In this document: positions 26,640 through 37,639 of the stretch, one piece after another
Numbering within the stretch: position 1 is the stretch's first letter
How the letters are laid out: each line of letters opens with the position of its first letter
Assembly (NCBI GenBank): GCA_910591455.2
Contig: OU342822.1
Location: 10,397,016-10,461,015 of the forward strand
Direction: 5' to 3'
DNA length: 64,000 nucleotides
DNA from: Pholis gunnellus
Taxonomy: Eukaryota > Chordata > Actinopteri > Perciformes > Pholidae
Translations under genes and position numbers: made by a program
Notes under the pieces: generated by a model
Told to the model about the DNA's origin: nothing
What the model saw: only the letters and a program-made list of their open reading frames with translations
The model's database searches: none

Positions 26640-26960
26640 CCGCGGACTCTTAAGATCTCTCCTCTGATGCATTACGCCAACGGTGGAGAAATCCCCATCA
26701 GCCTATCAAACAACCTCACAGATAATGCCTCAAAGCGCCGGAGACATCACGGCGTTTAGTCACGTTAATCCCTCCACCACTGCTGACAGAAACCCCCTCC
26801 TCTGCTCTCACAGAGGTAATTTGTTTAACACAGTTACTTTTTCAAAGCGTTAAAATATTGGCGAAATCTGCGAGGCTGGTTTGTTTTATGGGTTGCCCGG
26901 TCCTGGGTTGCCAAGAGGGACATATAGGACAGCTTTTAATGGAGGGGGAAAGGCTGACAT
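26640..26960. promoter_or_regulatory. Candidate conserved non-coding block
   Basis: TGATGCATTACGCCAACGG, CAAACAACCTCACAGATAATG and CACGGCGTTTAGTCACGTT. Complex sequence about 4 kb downstream of hlx, with no coding match. Confidence 0.3.
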
Positions 26961-27904
26961 TAAATACAGGCCAGATGGACTTTCTCCTATCCTGCTCATA
27001 AAAGTTCTTAGGACAGTTCACAAATCAAGGCCTCAGTATTATGTTAAGCGTTTGGATTGTTATTGTTATTGTACATTTGCAAATACTAATGTAATTTATA
27101 GCTTTTCAAGCATAATTTGAGACTCAACCCACCCAGACATTTAATACGTGAGCGTTTAACACTTAATATTTGGTTGATAAAGTGTCCGGGGCTTTTACTG
27201 CCTTCCATGGAAACTGGCTATCATAACTCTGGCAACTTTTCATCCAGCGTGAATTAAAAGTGAAGATTAAGACGAGTGCCATCCACTTCATAACCGTCAC
27301 AAGCTAGTTTATGAGAAGACTGTGCTGTTTTGGGGGTGAAATATCTCAAAAAGGAGCAGCCTATTACCAGCAGGTATTACTGTACAGCCAGCAGAAGGGG
27401 AAAATGAAAAGTGAAATTCAAGATGCGGAGCTAAAACGGAAAACTGCAGCTCTCTGGGGTCAGTCCTCTTTCCGGAGGAGAGGAAAGTGGACCCCATAGA
27501 GGAGAGAGTTTGTGTTGTTCCGGGTTTTTGGTTCACTCACTATGATGTTGCTGCTAACATGACAACAAATACCAGAGGGCTTTGACTTTCCTGACAGAGA
27601 TAAAATACAATGACGAGGAGCAGGGTTTTATTCATCATCACATTAAGCTTTGTGTCGAGTTCTCGTTCTTTCACGTTGTTTAGCTGCAGTGTTAAAAATG
27701 ACATTATTTCATGGCTGAATAATGTTAAGAAGTCATTCACTCAAGTGTTGTAGCCAAAGGACAAATTTGAGGCACTTGTGTATTACCATTATAGTGTGGT
27801 ATTGTTACTTTTACATAAGTCAATTATCTGCTTACATCTTCCTTCTGTGAAGCTGTAAAATGGTTCATTTTATGTTTATCTCGAGTGAAAGCTGCATCCC
27901 TGGT

Positions 27905-28371
27905 GGAAAACGTTCTGGCATCTTTTACTTCAGTAAAAGTAGCCACACCACAGTGTTACAGTGAAAGTCCTGCATTCAAGAGGTTTACTGATGTAAAAGT
28001 TTAAATATAGCATCAATGTATTCTAAAGTAACCAAAAGTAAAAGTACTCATAGTAGAGAACGACACATATTGTCTAACTGAAATATTCAATTATGTGTAA
28101 GCAACATTGCAGCTGGTAAAGGTGGGGCTGATTTATAGCTGGGTAGTTTAATCTGTGATAATAATTCATAATTAATTTGCTGATTTTTTATATTTCAAAT
28201 CTGAATCTGCAAAGAAACACTGTAAATCAAATAAATGTAGGGGAATACAAATAAAATGTTCTTCTGAAGTGTAACGGAGTAAAAGTTTGAAGTAGCAGAA
28301 AATGTCCGTACTCAAATAAAGTACAAGTACCTAAAACAAGTACAGTACTTGTGTGAATGTACTATTACAAC
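27905..28371 (-). repeat. AAGTAC-rich dispersed repeat, long copy
   Basis: On the plus strand it begins with GTCCTGCATTCAAGAGG-type sequence, passes through AACCAAAAGTAAAAGTACTC, AGCTGGTAAAGGTGGGGCTG and GGGTAGTTTAATCTGTGAT, and ends in CTCAAATAAAGTACAAGTAC. This is the reverse orientation of the copy at 36936. Confidence 0.6.
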
Positions 28372-28384
28372 TAAGACTTACAGG

Positions 28385-28731
28385 CAGAGCCGAAACCATC
28401 GATGACACTCAGGTCAGGTCCTCAGTATTTCATAGGAATTTAGGTTTTTGGGACTTTACAATATACAAATAAACACTTGGTTGGTATTTTGATTGCAATA
28501 TGTGTTGACTCAAATTTGTGGGCCAATAGAAAAAAGACTGACCAGAATGTATTCCAAGTCTTTGAAACAACAGTATAGCATTTCAAATGTAGAGAGCACT
28601 TCAACAGCACTCAAAGTAGAACTAAATTACATTAAATAACTTAAATAAAGATTCTCTAGTCAAAATAATCGTATACTTTTTTTTGGAGAACTCATGACCT
28701 CAGTATTTCTAAAATCCTGTCCACGGCTCTG
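28385..28731. mobile_element. hAT-like miniature element, CAGAGCCG ends
   Basis: 347 bp bounded by CAGAGCCG and CGGCTCTG as exact eight-base inverted repeats. The flanking octamers CTTACAGG and CTGACAGA agree at six of eight positions, fitting a decayed 8-bp target duplication. The right end CTCATGACCTCAGTATTTC and ATCCTG recurs in copies at 31.97 and 59.49 kb. CAG-starting ends plus 8-bp duplication suggest the hAT superfamily. No coding capacity. Confidence 0.55.
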
Positions 28732-30261
28732 CTGACAGAACCAGCTCTGCACGTTGAGTACTTTCACTTCTAACATTTTGTTGCCAATATACTGTTATTC
28801 ATTTACTAAAGTAAACATTTGAATGAAGCACTATCACTCGTAGCAGTTGTTACAGTGCGTTATCTCTAAAATTCTAAAATCTGCACACTTCTTCACCGTG
28901 GTGTTTAGGATTCATAGTTTGGGTTGTTTATTGTATGTCAACCCAATTAAACTTGAGTTAAAGCGGCACCCAACTCCATCAGTTATTTTTCTGTCAAAAA
29001 ACGCTGATAGCTGAGGCAGATTGCATAAGATTAACCCGAAAACGATGTATAATATTCTGTAGAAGTCATTGGAGCTCTTATAAAACAAACCTCTTCTCTT
29101 ACACAAACTTTATGTTGTCACTGAACTGCAGCTGGGTTTGGAAAACACTTATTCAGGAGGATTTTAAAATAAATGATCATGTTTTTGCACTAGAAATGCA
29201 AAATATCTGATAATTATGAATATAAGAATATTGATCTGTATTAAGACACTGCACGTTAGTTAGTTAGTTAGCATAAAACTACAGACCCCGGGGCCTTATG
29301 AAATAGAATTACTCTGACAGCTTTAATAGACATGTAAAGGGAGGGAGTGTGTCATGACGTCATGCCATTAAAACATCCTTAAACAGGGTTGATTGAGCTG
29401 CGCATGTGCGAGGTTTGGACGTGTGTCGCAACAACAACGTAGATTTCGTCTATCTTATGAATCTTGAGCGGTCATCATTGACCTTCATGATAAGACTGAT
29501 TGGGAAATGGCATTTCAACACACTGTCCTGTCACGGTAGTCTTTAGTCATAATAAAAAGGAGCAGGTCGGAGGTGGACTCTAGTCTGCGGAGGGGGGTTA
29601 TGAGCAGCACTATAAATGGAGGAGATGTTGATTATATCTGCGTCTGGATACATAAAATATACTCGCCGCTGCTATCTGGAGCCAGTAAATGTATACAAAC
29701 TATAAATTATTCTCTTCTTCTTCTCTCGTTTTCTGTGCTGTCGGAGCCGCAACGTGCTCAGAAGGAATTTAGTTCATTGAGTTAATGTGCTTATACGAGC
29801 AGAAGATGTATACATTTATCATGGAAGTGTGATTTGGTACACTCAACCCTTTAGACTGTTTGTCCGTTGAAATACTCAGTTTTTCCACGTTTTTATTGTA
29901 ATAAATTAATAAATTCTAATCTGTTGTTTTTAATGCTATTAGACTCAATGACTGGTGTTTTTGTTCTGGATTTATCTCCGTTTCCAGTACCAACCAAATT
30001 TGAATTTTTATTTATTTTGTTGCATATTTACGCACATACAACAATCTGTTATTGTTGCTGAGGCTTTTGATTTTCCTACTTTATATTAAAAAGCAAAAAA
30101 AAAACAAGAATACAATAAAATCAACCACAGGAAAATGTTCTTAACACCAAAATCAAACTGAGTCATTGACAACAAATAATTGACTGACTTCTGATAAGTG
30201 AGTCGCTTGTAAATTCCTTAAATTATAATTATAATTATAAAAATAATTCGTAATCCAATTT

Positions 30262-30824
30262 TCAAAGTAAGAAACATTTTATTTACAATATTTTCAGTGC
30301 AAATTATTATTAACAAAATAGCACAACTATATATCCAGACAAAACAAGTAATACATGAACACTGCTGTGATGTTCTGACATTTCATTTATCACGTGAAAC
30401 GAGTGGTTCATAACCTAAAAATGTAATTCACAACCGCATTATTTCCTTCAGATGAGGAAAACATGATGCACACGAAGCTCTTGAGAGGAAAACGACAGTA
30501 AGGAGACACTGGAGGTGGCCGGAAGTCCGATTTTTAAAATTTTTAAATAGATGTTTTTTTTCCCGTTAACATTAACGACACATTAATTTGGACTATGTTC
30601 CTTGTGTCTGGGCTAAAATAAAGTGGAATATTGAACAAATAATTGGGCCTACTGTCTTGTTGCTCCACTTGTTCCCAGGAATTAGACAGGTACAGGCCTG
30701 GCTTTACGTTGCAAATGTCTCATAGTGTTATTGAATTGACACTCCAGGTGTGTTTTAACATCACTGTCGTTCTTCTGTCAAAAAGAAATAATAATGAAAA
30801 CGTATTGTTCATAAGCTAAAGCCT
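30262..30824 (-). other. hlx: Probable hlx 3' UTR with poly(A) signal
   Basis: From the hlx stop codon the minus strand runs about 540 bases to an AATAAA at 30278-30283 (TTTATT on the plus strand). It is the best-placed canonical signal I found downstream. Cleavage would fall near 30255-30265. The interval has no other gene. The exact cleavage point is inferred. Confidence 0.55.
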
Positions 30825-31154
30825 TCATATCGGTATCTGAGAGGCCTCTGTGGCTGTGGCCGCCGCCTCCGCGCTGCTCACCGGCCCGCTGTTCCCGCTC
30901 ATGATCACGCTGGTTTGGTTTGCCTGCTCAGAAATGTCCACATGTCCGTCAGAGTGTTCCTCCGGAGCCTCGTCGGACTCGCACTCGCTCCGTCCCTCGC
31001 TCTCACACTCGGACTCCTCCGCCGGCTCTTTGTGCTCCCTGCTGCCGGACTCAGACGCGCTCTTGTCCGGCTGCTCCTTCTCCTTGTCCTTCTGAGCCTG
31101 CGCCTCTTTGGAGTGTCTCCACTTCATGCGTCTGTTCTGGAACCACACCTTCAC
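30825..31154 (-). CDS. hlx: hlx coding exon 4 (recognition helix and acidic tail)
   Basis: Encodes residues 271-379. It starts VKVWFQNRRMKWRHSKEAQAQ, the recognition helix, then an acidic Ser/Glu-rich tail that ends SQIPI-stop (TGA at 30825-30827). Acceptor is TTTCAG. The GC-rich antisense frames over this exon are shadows. Confidence 0.96.
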   Translation of the reverse strand: MKVWFQNRRMKWRHSKEAQAQKDKEKEQPDKSASESGSREHKEPAEESECESEGRSECESDEAPEEHSDGHVDISEQANQTSVIMSGNSGPVSSAEAAATATEASQIPI

Positions 31155-34100
31155 CTGAAAACACACAGACACTGCCGGGTCAGACTGTTTCTGTGTGTGA
31201 CAGTGACATACAACTGGTGCCTCTTTGCACAGTCCATTTATTTACTTTCCTAACATTTTCCTAGAATTTCCAGGTAAAACTTGAGCAGAGTCAGAATAAA
31301 AAAGGCCTCATAAGGAATATAATTTAGGAAGTCTAAGTCAAATTATTTTAAATCTTATATACAGTGTTTGCAAAACTATTTTTTCTACTCCTTCCTCGCC
31401 TTTCTGATGAGGAAGAATAGGCCGCACTAACTGGCTATATTGTGCATACTTAACACATATGTCTATTTGAAGGGAGACCAGGCCAAGACAGCAGCATAAG
31501 TGTAAATATAGTGCAAACTATATTATTAAACACTTACATTTTGCTACATTGTGCATAATAATATACAATTTCAAATATAATATTAGAGAGAAAGAGAAAT
31601 ACAGTTAGTTAATCTGTGTCACCTTTCGTTGACATGTTGCTTGGTGAGTTTAAGTGTGATGAAATGTAAACAACTGTGTTGCTCAAGATACCATTTCACT
31701 GGAACATTGCTCAGCCAATCAGGTTGCCAACTTCCATTTGAGGACTGGAGCTCTTCTGTCTTTAGTCAAATATTCTTAATTCATTTGAAATATAAAGTTA
31801 TTTTGTGCTGAGTTGAATCTGAGGAACGCAGGTCGCAAACATTGAAGTGAAAATTACAATCTTCTTTGGATCCTTCAGGCTTATGTGTGATAGACTGTGA
31901 CTGCAACCATCCCTCAAATATGGAAGCACGCTTTTTAATTGTATATCATTTCATTGGTTTGTCAGGGCGGCCAGAGCCACCACTTAGGACACTCAGGTCC
32001 TTGTTCACTGCAGTGTTTCATGGGAATTTGGCTAGTGGTATGTTATAGGCTGTGTCATGTATTTTTAAAACCTGTAAGAGTGAAGACGGTGGCATGCCAT
32101 GTAGGGAATTAAGATACAGAAAATGTAATTTATAAACAACTCAATTATTAAATATGACAAAGTTATAACAATAAGAAGCAATGTAATTGTAAACTGTAAT
32201 TATTTGGTCTGGTCAAATTTTTCTAAGGAGGCTCATGACCTCTCAGTAATAATAAAATCCTGACTGCGGCCCTGTGGTCTTATTGCTTTAGTGTTCATTT
32301 GGATGCAGAAAATACGTATAATCAAGAAATTGTATCGTAAATCATATCGTAAATATACAGATACAACATAACCATGGCATCCAACAATGAAATGACATCA
32401 AAACCAAACATATACAAAACATTAAAATATAACCATCTAAATAAATTGACAGGTAAAATAACATAACAATAATCTCGTATTTGATAATCTATTTTCCAAA
32501 ATAATGAAATGAAACCTATCTTGCTTATTTATCTTGAAGGCCTGTCTTCACCAATATCCTCTTTGGCTGTTTCTCAAAACCTTTTTTGTCTGTATGGCTT
32601 GTGCTAAAGATGATAAACCTTGTATGAATCATTCTTGCAAGAGGTAATCCGATGATAAGACCTGTGCAGGTAAACCTCGTGTTTAGTCAACACTGCTTCT
32701 TACCTGAGCGTCTGTCAGCCCGAGCATCGCAGCCAGCTGCTTTCTGTCCGGCTTGGTGACATACTTCTGTATCTCAAATCTCTTCTCCAGTCCTTTCCTC
32801 TGCAGGTTTGAAAACACTGCCCTCGACCACGACCTTTTCCTCTTGTACGTCTGAGGCATCGTGTCTTTAGTGAGGACAGCATACGGACCTAAAAGACATG
32901 AGGAGGACATGAGGTTGAAGGTAGAAAAAGAGAACAGAAACCAAAGGAACATTCACTGCAGGTGTCTCACACCTCCAAACAGAGAGCTGGACGGGCCAGT
33001 TTCCTGTCTGTTACAGTCCTACATGTGGTGACTACCTGGGAAGGTGTCCTGAAACTGATGCTGGCCTGAATGCCTGCTGCTGCTGCTGCCTAGTGAACTC
33101 ATCATGGAGGACGCGTCGCTCATCCCGGGGTCTATGCAGGAGAAGTACTGGCTGGCCGGAGGCTGAATGGGGACGTGGATCCCTGACTGACGGTTCGAGC
33201 TAACGATGGATGTGAGATCTGTTACAGAGCGAGAGATGATGGGCTTCAGTCAGGAAACAAAGAGTCACACTGGCAACCATGGGGGGCAAGATGGTCTAGT
33301 ATTTAGAGAGACCATCAGACAAAGTCAAAGCCTGGGTTCAAGTGGGACACCTAAAGTGTCTTTGAGCAAACTTCCATCTGTTTGTAGCTGATTATGACCT
33401 CTGACCTCTCTGGTTAGGGGGCAAGAGAGCAGAGGATTTCCCCACAGGGCTTCTTAAAGTGCATGTTATGAGGCTATTTGGGCTCTTGCTGCTCTGTGAA
33501 CAAGTCTGTTATTAACTGGTTCTGACTTTACAATAGTTGCTTCCAGTTTGTTGTTTCTAAAGTTTGTACATGATTTTGTCTTGTGGTTCTTAAAGAAACA
33601 GTAAAAAATAACTTTCAGGCCATAAAACACATCCCTCTGTATTTGTTTTGTTTATCTGACATGACATAAAAGCTTCTCTCTAAACACCACATATCTGTTA
33701 GGAAATTCAGTGTGTAATAAAAATCTCTTCTCTCACCTCTTAAAGACGACTTTTCTTTGCCTCTCTGATCAAAGTCTGTCGACAATATCCGATCAATTCC
33801 GAATTTGAGGTCCTTGCTTGAAGGCGCTGGGGCTTGTTGGGAGTTAAACGCAGTTCTGGAGACTGATGTTAGCAGTAGTCCGTGTCTGTTGTAAGGAGAC
33901 GCCGGACTCACCCTCGCGCCGTACGGCTCGGGCGCGACGGGAGAAGGGCGCAGCGGCGAGCTGCCGGAGTGGCCGTGCTGCGCGCGGTGGTGGTGGTGTC
34001 CCATATGCACCATGAGCGCCGAAGATCCGGGGATGTTCTCCGCATCTCCCGCCTGCAAAATGTCTGCGATGCAAAACGAGGGTTTCTTCATCGTATCCAC

Positions 34101-34178
34101 AGCGAAGCCCCCCGCGCAGTACGCAGACCAGAGGCTAAAATTTGACGCGTAAAACGGGTTGAGCCCGGCCGTGTACAT
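30825..34178 (-). CDS. hlx: H2.0-like homeobox transcription factor (hlx), four coding exons
   Basis: Nuclear DNA-binding factor, known in vertebrates for gut and liver mesenchyme and blood-cell development. Coding exons: 33737-34178, 33036-33218, 32704-32888 and 30825-31154, all joined at GT-AG sites with phases 1, 1 and 0. Together they give 379 aa, shorter than human HLX (about 488 aa) mainly because Pro/Gln/Ala runs are missing. The N-terminus MYTAGLNPFYASNFSLWSA matches the family start and fixes the ATG at 34178. Two Eh1-like (Groucho-binding) motifs are visible: FCIADIL at residues 35-41 and FGIDRIL at 126-132. A His cluster lies at 58-70. The homeodomain spans about residues 227-286, split between exons 3 and 4, with F8, W48, F49, Q50 and N51 in place. 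The tail after it is rich in Glu and Ser. The linker matching 'GPYAVLTKDTMPQTYKRKR' is diagnostic of HLX. Identity is close to certain; the paralogue number in fish is not tested. Confidence 0.97.
31973..32274. mobile_element. hAT-like miniature element in hlx intron 3
   Basis: 302 bp from CAGGGCGG to GCGGCCCTG. The right part GGCTCATGACCTCTCAGTAA and AATCCTGACTG matches the element at 28385. Flanking octamers TGGTTTGT and TGGTCTTA agree at five of eight. It sits inside hlx intron 3 (31155-32703). Confidence 0.5.
32704..32888 (-). CDS. hlx: hlx coding exon 3 (first part of homeodomain)
   Basis: Encodes residues 209-270, from GPYAVLTKDT to GLTDAQ, covering the homeodomain N-terminal arm, helix 1, helix 2 and the start of helix 3. 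Acceptor is TTTTAG and donor GTAAGA. The intron upstream is only 147 bp, typical of compact fish genes. Confidence 0.96.
33036..33218 (-). CDS. hlx: hlx coding exon 2
   Basis: Encodes residues 148-208. It begins after acceptor TAACAG with DLTSIVSS, corresponding to DLTSLL of mammalian HLX, includes a short Ser run, and ends in HQFQDTFP before donor GTAGTC. Phase 1 at both ends. It has no long open frame of its own and is recognised by homology to the family. Confidence 0.93.
33281..33450 (+). mobile_element. tRNA-derived SINE-like element in hlx intron 1
   Basis: An A-box-like stretch ATGGTCTAGTATTTAGAG (about 33291-33308) is followed by a B-box-like GGTTCAAGTGG (33335-33345), the two internal RNA polymerase III promoter elements of a tRNA head. 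A TCTTTGAGCAA tail follows. The same A-box, B-box and TTGAGCAA order is seen near 15.4 kb and 62.5 kb. The 3' end is not sharply defined. It sits antisense to hlx. Confidence 0.5.
33737..34178 (-). CDS. hlx: hlx coding exon 1
   Basis: Encodes residues 1-147 plus one base. The start context is GCGGG-ATG. The exon contains both Eh1-like motifs and the His-rich stretch, and ends in LR just before donor GTGAGA (reading down from 33736). The open frame runs on past the donor to 33615, but that stretch does not resemble HLX and is intron read-through. Confidence 0.95.
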
Positions 34179-34279
34179 CCCGCAGCCTCTAATGTGTCTT
34201 ATTGTTTCTCAGAAGAGGGTATAAACGGATAGGCATGTAAAAAAAAAAAGCAGGTATGGAGTTTAAGGGGGATAGATGA

Positions 34280-34395
34280 CCGTCCACTTTGTGTCAGTGC
34301 CAAAATCGCTCTCCCAACTCTGAAATCCAAACCCTGCAGCTCCACTCTGAAGTTCCTTCGCTGACACTGATTGGTCGCTTTCTGAGCCAATGGAT
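34280..34395 (-). promoter_or_regulatory. hlx: Candidate hlx proximal promoter with two opposed CCAAT boxes
   Basis: About 190-215 bases upstream of the hlx ATG, CCAAT occurs on the minus strand at 34370-34374 and on the plus strand at 34387-34391, 12 bases apart in opposite orientations. This is a typical NF-Y arrangement in TATA-less promoters. No convincing TATA box is visible between here and the ATG. The transcription start is not determined; I place it near 34300 by inference. Confidence 0.45.
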
Positions 34396-34447
34396 GTTTT
34401 GCAGTCGCTCACATCACGCCCTTCCAAATGATGATGATGTGTAACCA

Positions 34448-34460
34448 ACACACACACACA

Positions 34461-34533
<73 letters not shown>
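34448..34533. repeat. Compound (CA)n(CT)n microsatellite upstream of hlx
   Basis: A CA tract at about 34448-34462 leads into about 33 CT units to 34529, then a few CA units. It lies about 270-350 bases upstream of the hlx ATG. The CT part is a pure polypyrimidine/polypurine mirror repeat, able in principle to form triplex (H-) DNA. Confidence 0.95.
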
Positions 34534-34731
34534 CCACACACATGACAGCAATTTTGATCCAGAGATGATGGATTGATCACTTATAAAGAACCCCCACCCA
34601 TCACCGCACCCAAAAACATTATACCCATTACCTCTCGTGCTAATTTCTTTCTTTCTTGATGTAAATAAATAACATCTGACTCCAGAGGCAAGATTACATG
34701 CAATGGATTATAAATATTTTTAAAGAGTTTT

Positions 34732-34765
34732 AGTTAAAGAGTCAGTTTAGTTAAAGAGTCAGTTT
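34732..34765. repeat. 17-bp tandem duplication
   Basis: The 17-base unit AGTTAAAGAGTCAGTTT occurs twice with no spacer (34732-34748 and 34749-34765), about 560 bases upstream of hlx. Confidence 0.9.
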
Positions 34766-35483
34766 TAAACACAAAATATACACATCCCTTGTAAAAAATA
34801 TGAATAAATCAAATCGAAAAACATGCCACACAATTATATAAAATAGGAATAATAACAAAATCGAAGTGTAGTCATTACATTACATTACATTGTAGTCATA
34901 TGACCCCGAGACCAGGAGAGGCTCTATTAGCGCCACTCATCCTGTTTTTGATGGGCTGTGATTCGTGTTAAATGAGCGGATCTTCCTGCTACATTTGCCC
35001 CCAAAATAGAACCTGTTTTAGTATTTTAGGATACAGCAGCAATCCTTATTTCTTCCGGAGCAGAGGGGGGGTACTTTTATAATGACTGTTAGAACTTCCC
35101 CTTTTCAATATTTGTGCAACTTTATCTCGACCTGCAAGTTGCACGGTGACGCAAATCCGTCCCCATGCTCATAATAAACAGAGGAAACCGATTCCCCTCT
35201 AAAACCAAAACACAATTAACTTCAGAGGCGATACTTCATCCGCAAGGCCCCTCAAGATTCACGCGTTGGGTTCTGGCCAATAACATGTTATAACTAAAAT
35301 GTTATCAATCCTAATGATTTTCTTTTCCCTGCAGCCTGAAGGTGAATTCATTTATTAAATAAGCTTACTTTGCTTAAAACAACACATTTTTGATATGAGC
35401 GATAATAACATTTGTAATCACAATCGGTTTATATACTTTCTTTATTTTTCGAACTGTTAATTAAAATGAACTCTCTCGCGCTT

Positions 35484-35484
<1 letters not shown>

Positions 35485-35514
<30 letters not shown>
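35485..35514. repeat. Homopolymer run of 30 C
   Basis: Uninterrupted C run followed by C/T-rich sequence to about 35557. Capable of i-motif or, on the other strand, G-quadruplex structure. Length in the real genome is uncertain because such runs are error-prone. Confidence 0.9.
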
Positions 35515-35516
<2 letters not shown>

Positions 35517-36935
35517 TCCTACCGTGATACTGTTTCTCCCCCCCCCCTCCTCCCCCAAACTCTCCGATCGCCTGTTTCTCTCGCATGTGTTGAAACAATG
35601 GCTTCTGAAGCCCGCATTCATTTAAGTCTTGATTCATGCGGGCGGAAGCGCCGATGACCCTGACTGCCTGCTATCATGCTGTTTTCGAGTGACACTTTTC
35701 CGGGTTAAAATTAGAAATAGAGATTTAACGTTTGCCCTCCATCATGCAGTCAAAACAATCCAGGGAAGAGGATGTAGCAGACGCAGCACGCCTCGAGTTA
35801 TTTCAGGTGCTGATGAGCTCTTCAGTGGGAAGCGTTAAAAAAAAACACAGGCCTGAGATCAGCCTTTACACTCGGGCTCTGTGGCAGCTCAACGGGGCTA
35901 GACCAAAGACTTCAGCTACAGAACGATATCAATCCATAATTCAGGTGAGCATTTGTTGTTTGCAATCATGAACGAAAGACAAATGTTTCTTTTTTTGAAA
36001 ATGTAATTGATTGTATTTGTCTTTAATAAATTATGCATATTGTTTTTCACTGTAAAGAAAAAGCATGGCACACAACACACGGGACGCTGTGAACAAAATA
36101 TGGATTACATTGCAGCAGAGGAGCAGTACTGTTTCCTGCTGTAAATGATGCCTTCTCTCATATTTCTAATTGTACACTTAACATTGAAACTAAAGGAATT
36201 ACATGATAATATCTAAAAAGAAGGAGAGCTGATGATTTTCCTTTTTTTGTGGCGGTAGCACATGAAAACTGCAAAAGATGCAGAAGGTATATTTGTATTT
36301 AATAAAAACATCAGAATGTATTCCCTACAGAGACACTTTGCACCAGAAGCTGTGTGATAATCCTACAATCTGATTAAATCGTTTCATGAAGTTCTACTCT
36401 TTTATTTCTTTTTTTTATATTGTTTGTGCTTTAATGCACCCACCACTTGATTTTATGTATCTTAAAGAGGAGAGAGTCGGGACATAAACATGAACCTACA
36501 GCACGTAACAATTTACTGTAGAGGTTCAGGTACGAAAATTGAATATTAAAAAAAGCTCACATTTGACCAGTAAATCACCTGTAAAACCTGAAATATGACT
36601 TTTTCAGCCAGAGCCCTGCTGGATACTATTATTCACCTTTATTTCCCTTTTCCAAGCCAGTCCTCAGTGGAGCTGTATAAATGATGGCAGGTGGGACTAC
36701 TGCCAGTGCCAGCGGCTCCTGTCTCTGTTTAAGAGACTGCAAGCACTCCAGACTTGAATCTGTCTTCAACAATAGAAAACTCAGTCGTAAAATCCTAAAA
36801 ATAAAATGTGATTGTTTTTTTCTGAAGTGGTTGGAATATTGTCCCTATATAACAGCTGCTGTCCTCTAATTAAATTGTTGGTCACCTCATATTCTCATGT
36901 GTTTTTTCAGCCTTCATAAACAGTCACACATAAAC

Positions 36936-37514
36936 CAGTGGAAAGTAACTCAAGTTTCTTATTCCAAGATACTTGCACATTACTCTAAGTATTTCCATTT
37001 GACACTACTTTATACTTTTCTACTACATGTCAGAGGGAAACATTAATACTAAGATTTTACATTAAAAAAACTTGATAAGTGTGAATTGTTAAAGATTAAA
37101 GAAACCATTTTCACACTGAAGTTGTAGTATGGATTTATTAATAGTTTAACACCCAAATATTTGAGAGAAAATCAAGGATTAGAGAAATGTGCAGTTTATT
37201 TTTGTTATTTCCTATCATATGTAATCATCTCAGGACCCTCCAGGTTGATGATGTGACCTCACATCTACAGTATGATAAAGAACAAACAGATATATACAAC
37301 CTGCAGTGAATGAAGTATTCAGAGCTCCACCTCAATAAGATCTATTAACAATCATATAATGTCATATACGACAATATATCTGTGGAAGAGGATTTTCTGG
37401 CAGAATGAGTACTTCTTCTTTGCTAATAAGTCTGTACTTTTGAATGCAAGAGTTTTACTTGTAATGGAGTATTTTTATATTGCTGTACTGTACTTTTACT
37501 TAAATAAACCACTG
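36936..37514 (+). mobile_element. Full-length copy of AAGTAC-rich repeat with CAGTGG ends
   Basis: 579 bp from CAGTGGAAAGTAACTCAAG to ACTTAAATAAACCACTG. The ends give a six-base inverted repeat CAGTGG/CCACTG. The interior has the family landmarks (ACTACTTTATACTTTTCTACT, CAGAGGGAAA, TTGAATGCAAGAGTTTTACT). No coding frame. No clear target duplication at the ends. It behaves as a non-autonomous DNA element. Confidence 0.6.
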
Positions 37515-37639
37515 CTAGAATCTGTTCGAATCTAACGTTTATTAGGGATCAAAACATATTCGTTGTGAAAGATATGTGAGATCAATTACCATTCCTAACA
37601 AACAGCTTTACCGCGCAGTTAAAACATGACAACAATGAA

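Noticed and set aside
30915..31264. Leu/Arg-rich plus-strand frames over hlx exon 4
   Set aside because: Antisense shadows of the GC-rich hlx coding exon.
33615..33736. Open frame continuing past hlx exon 1
   Set aside because: It follows a consensus donor and does not resemble HLX, whereas exon 2 at 33036-33218 continues the family sequence exactly.
33882..34145. Arg-rich plus-strand frame over hlx exon 1
   Set aside because: Antisense shadow of the hlx coding exon.
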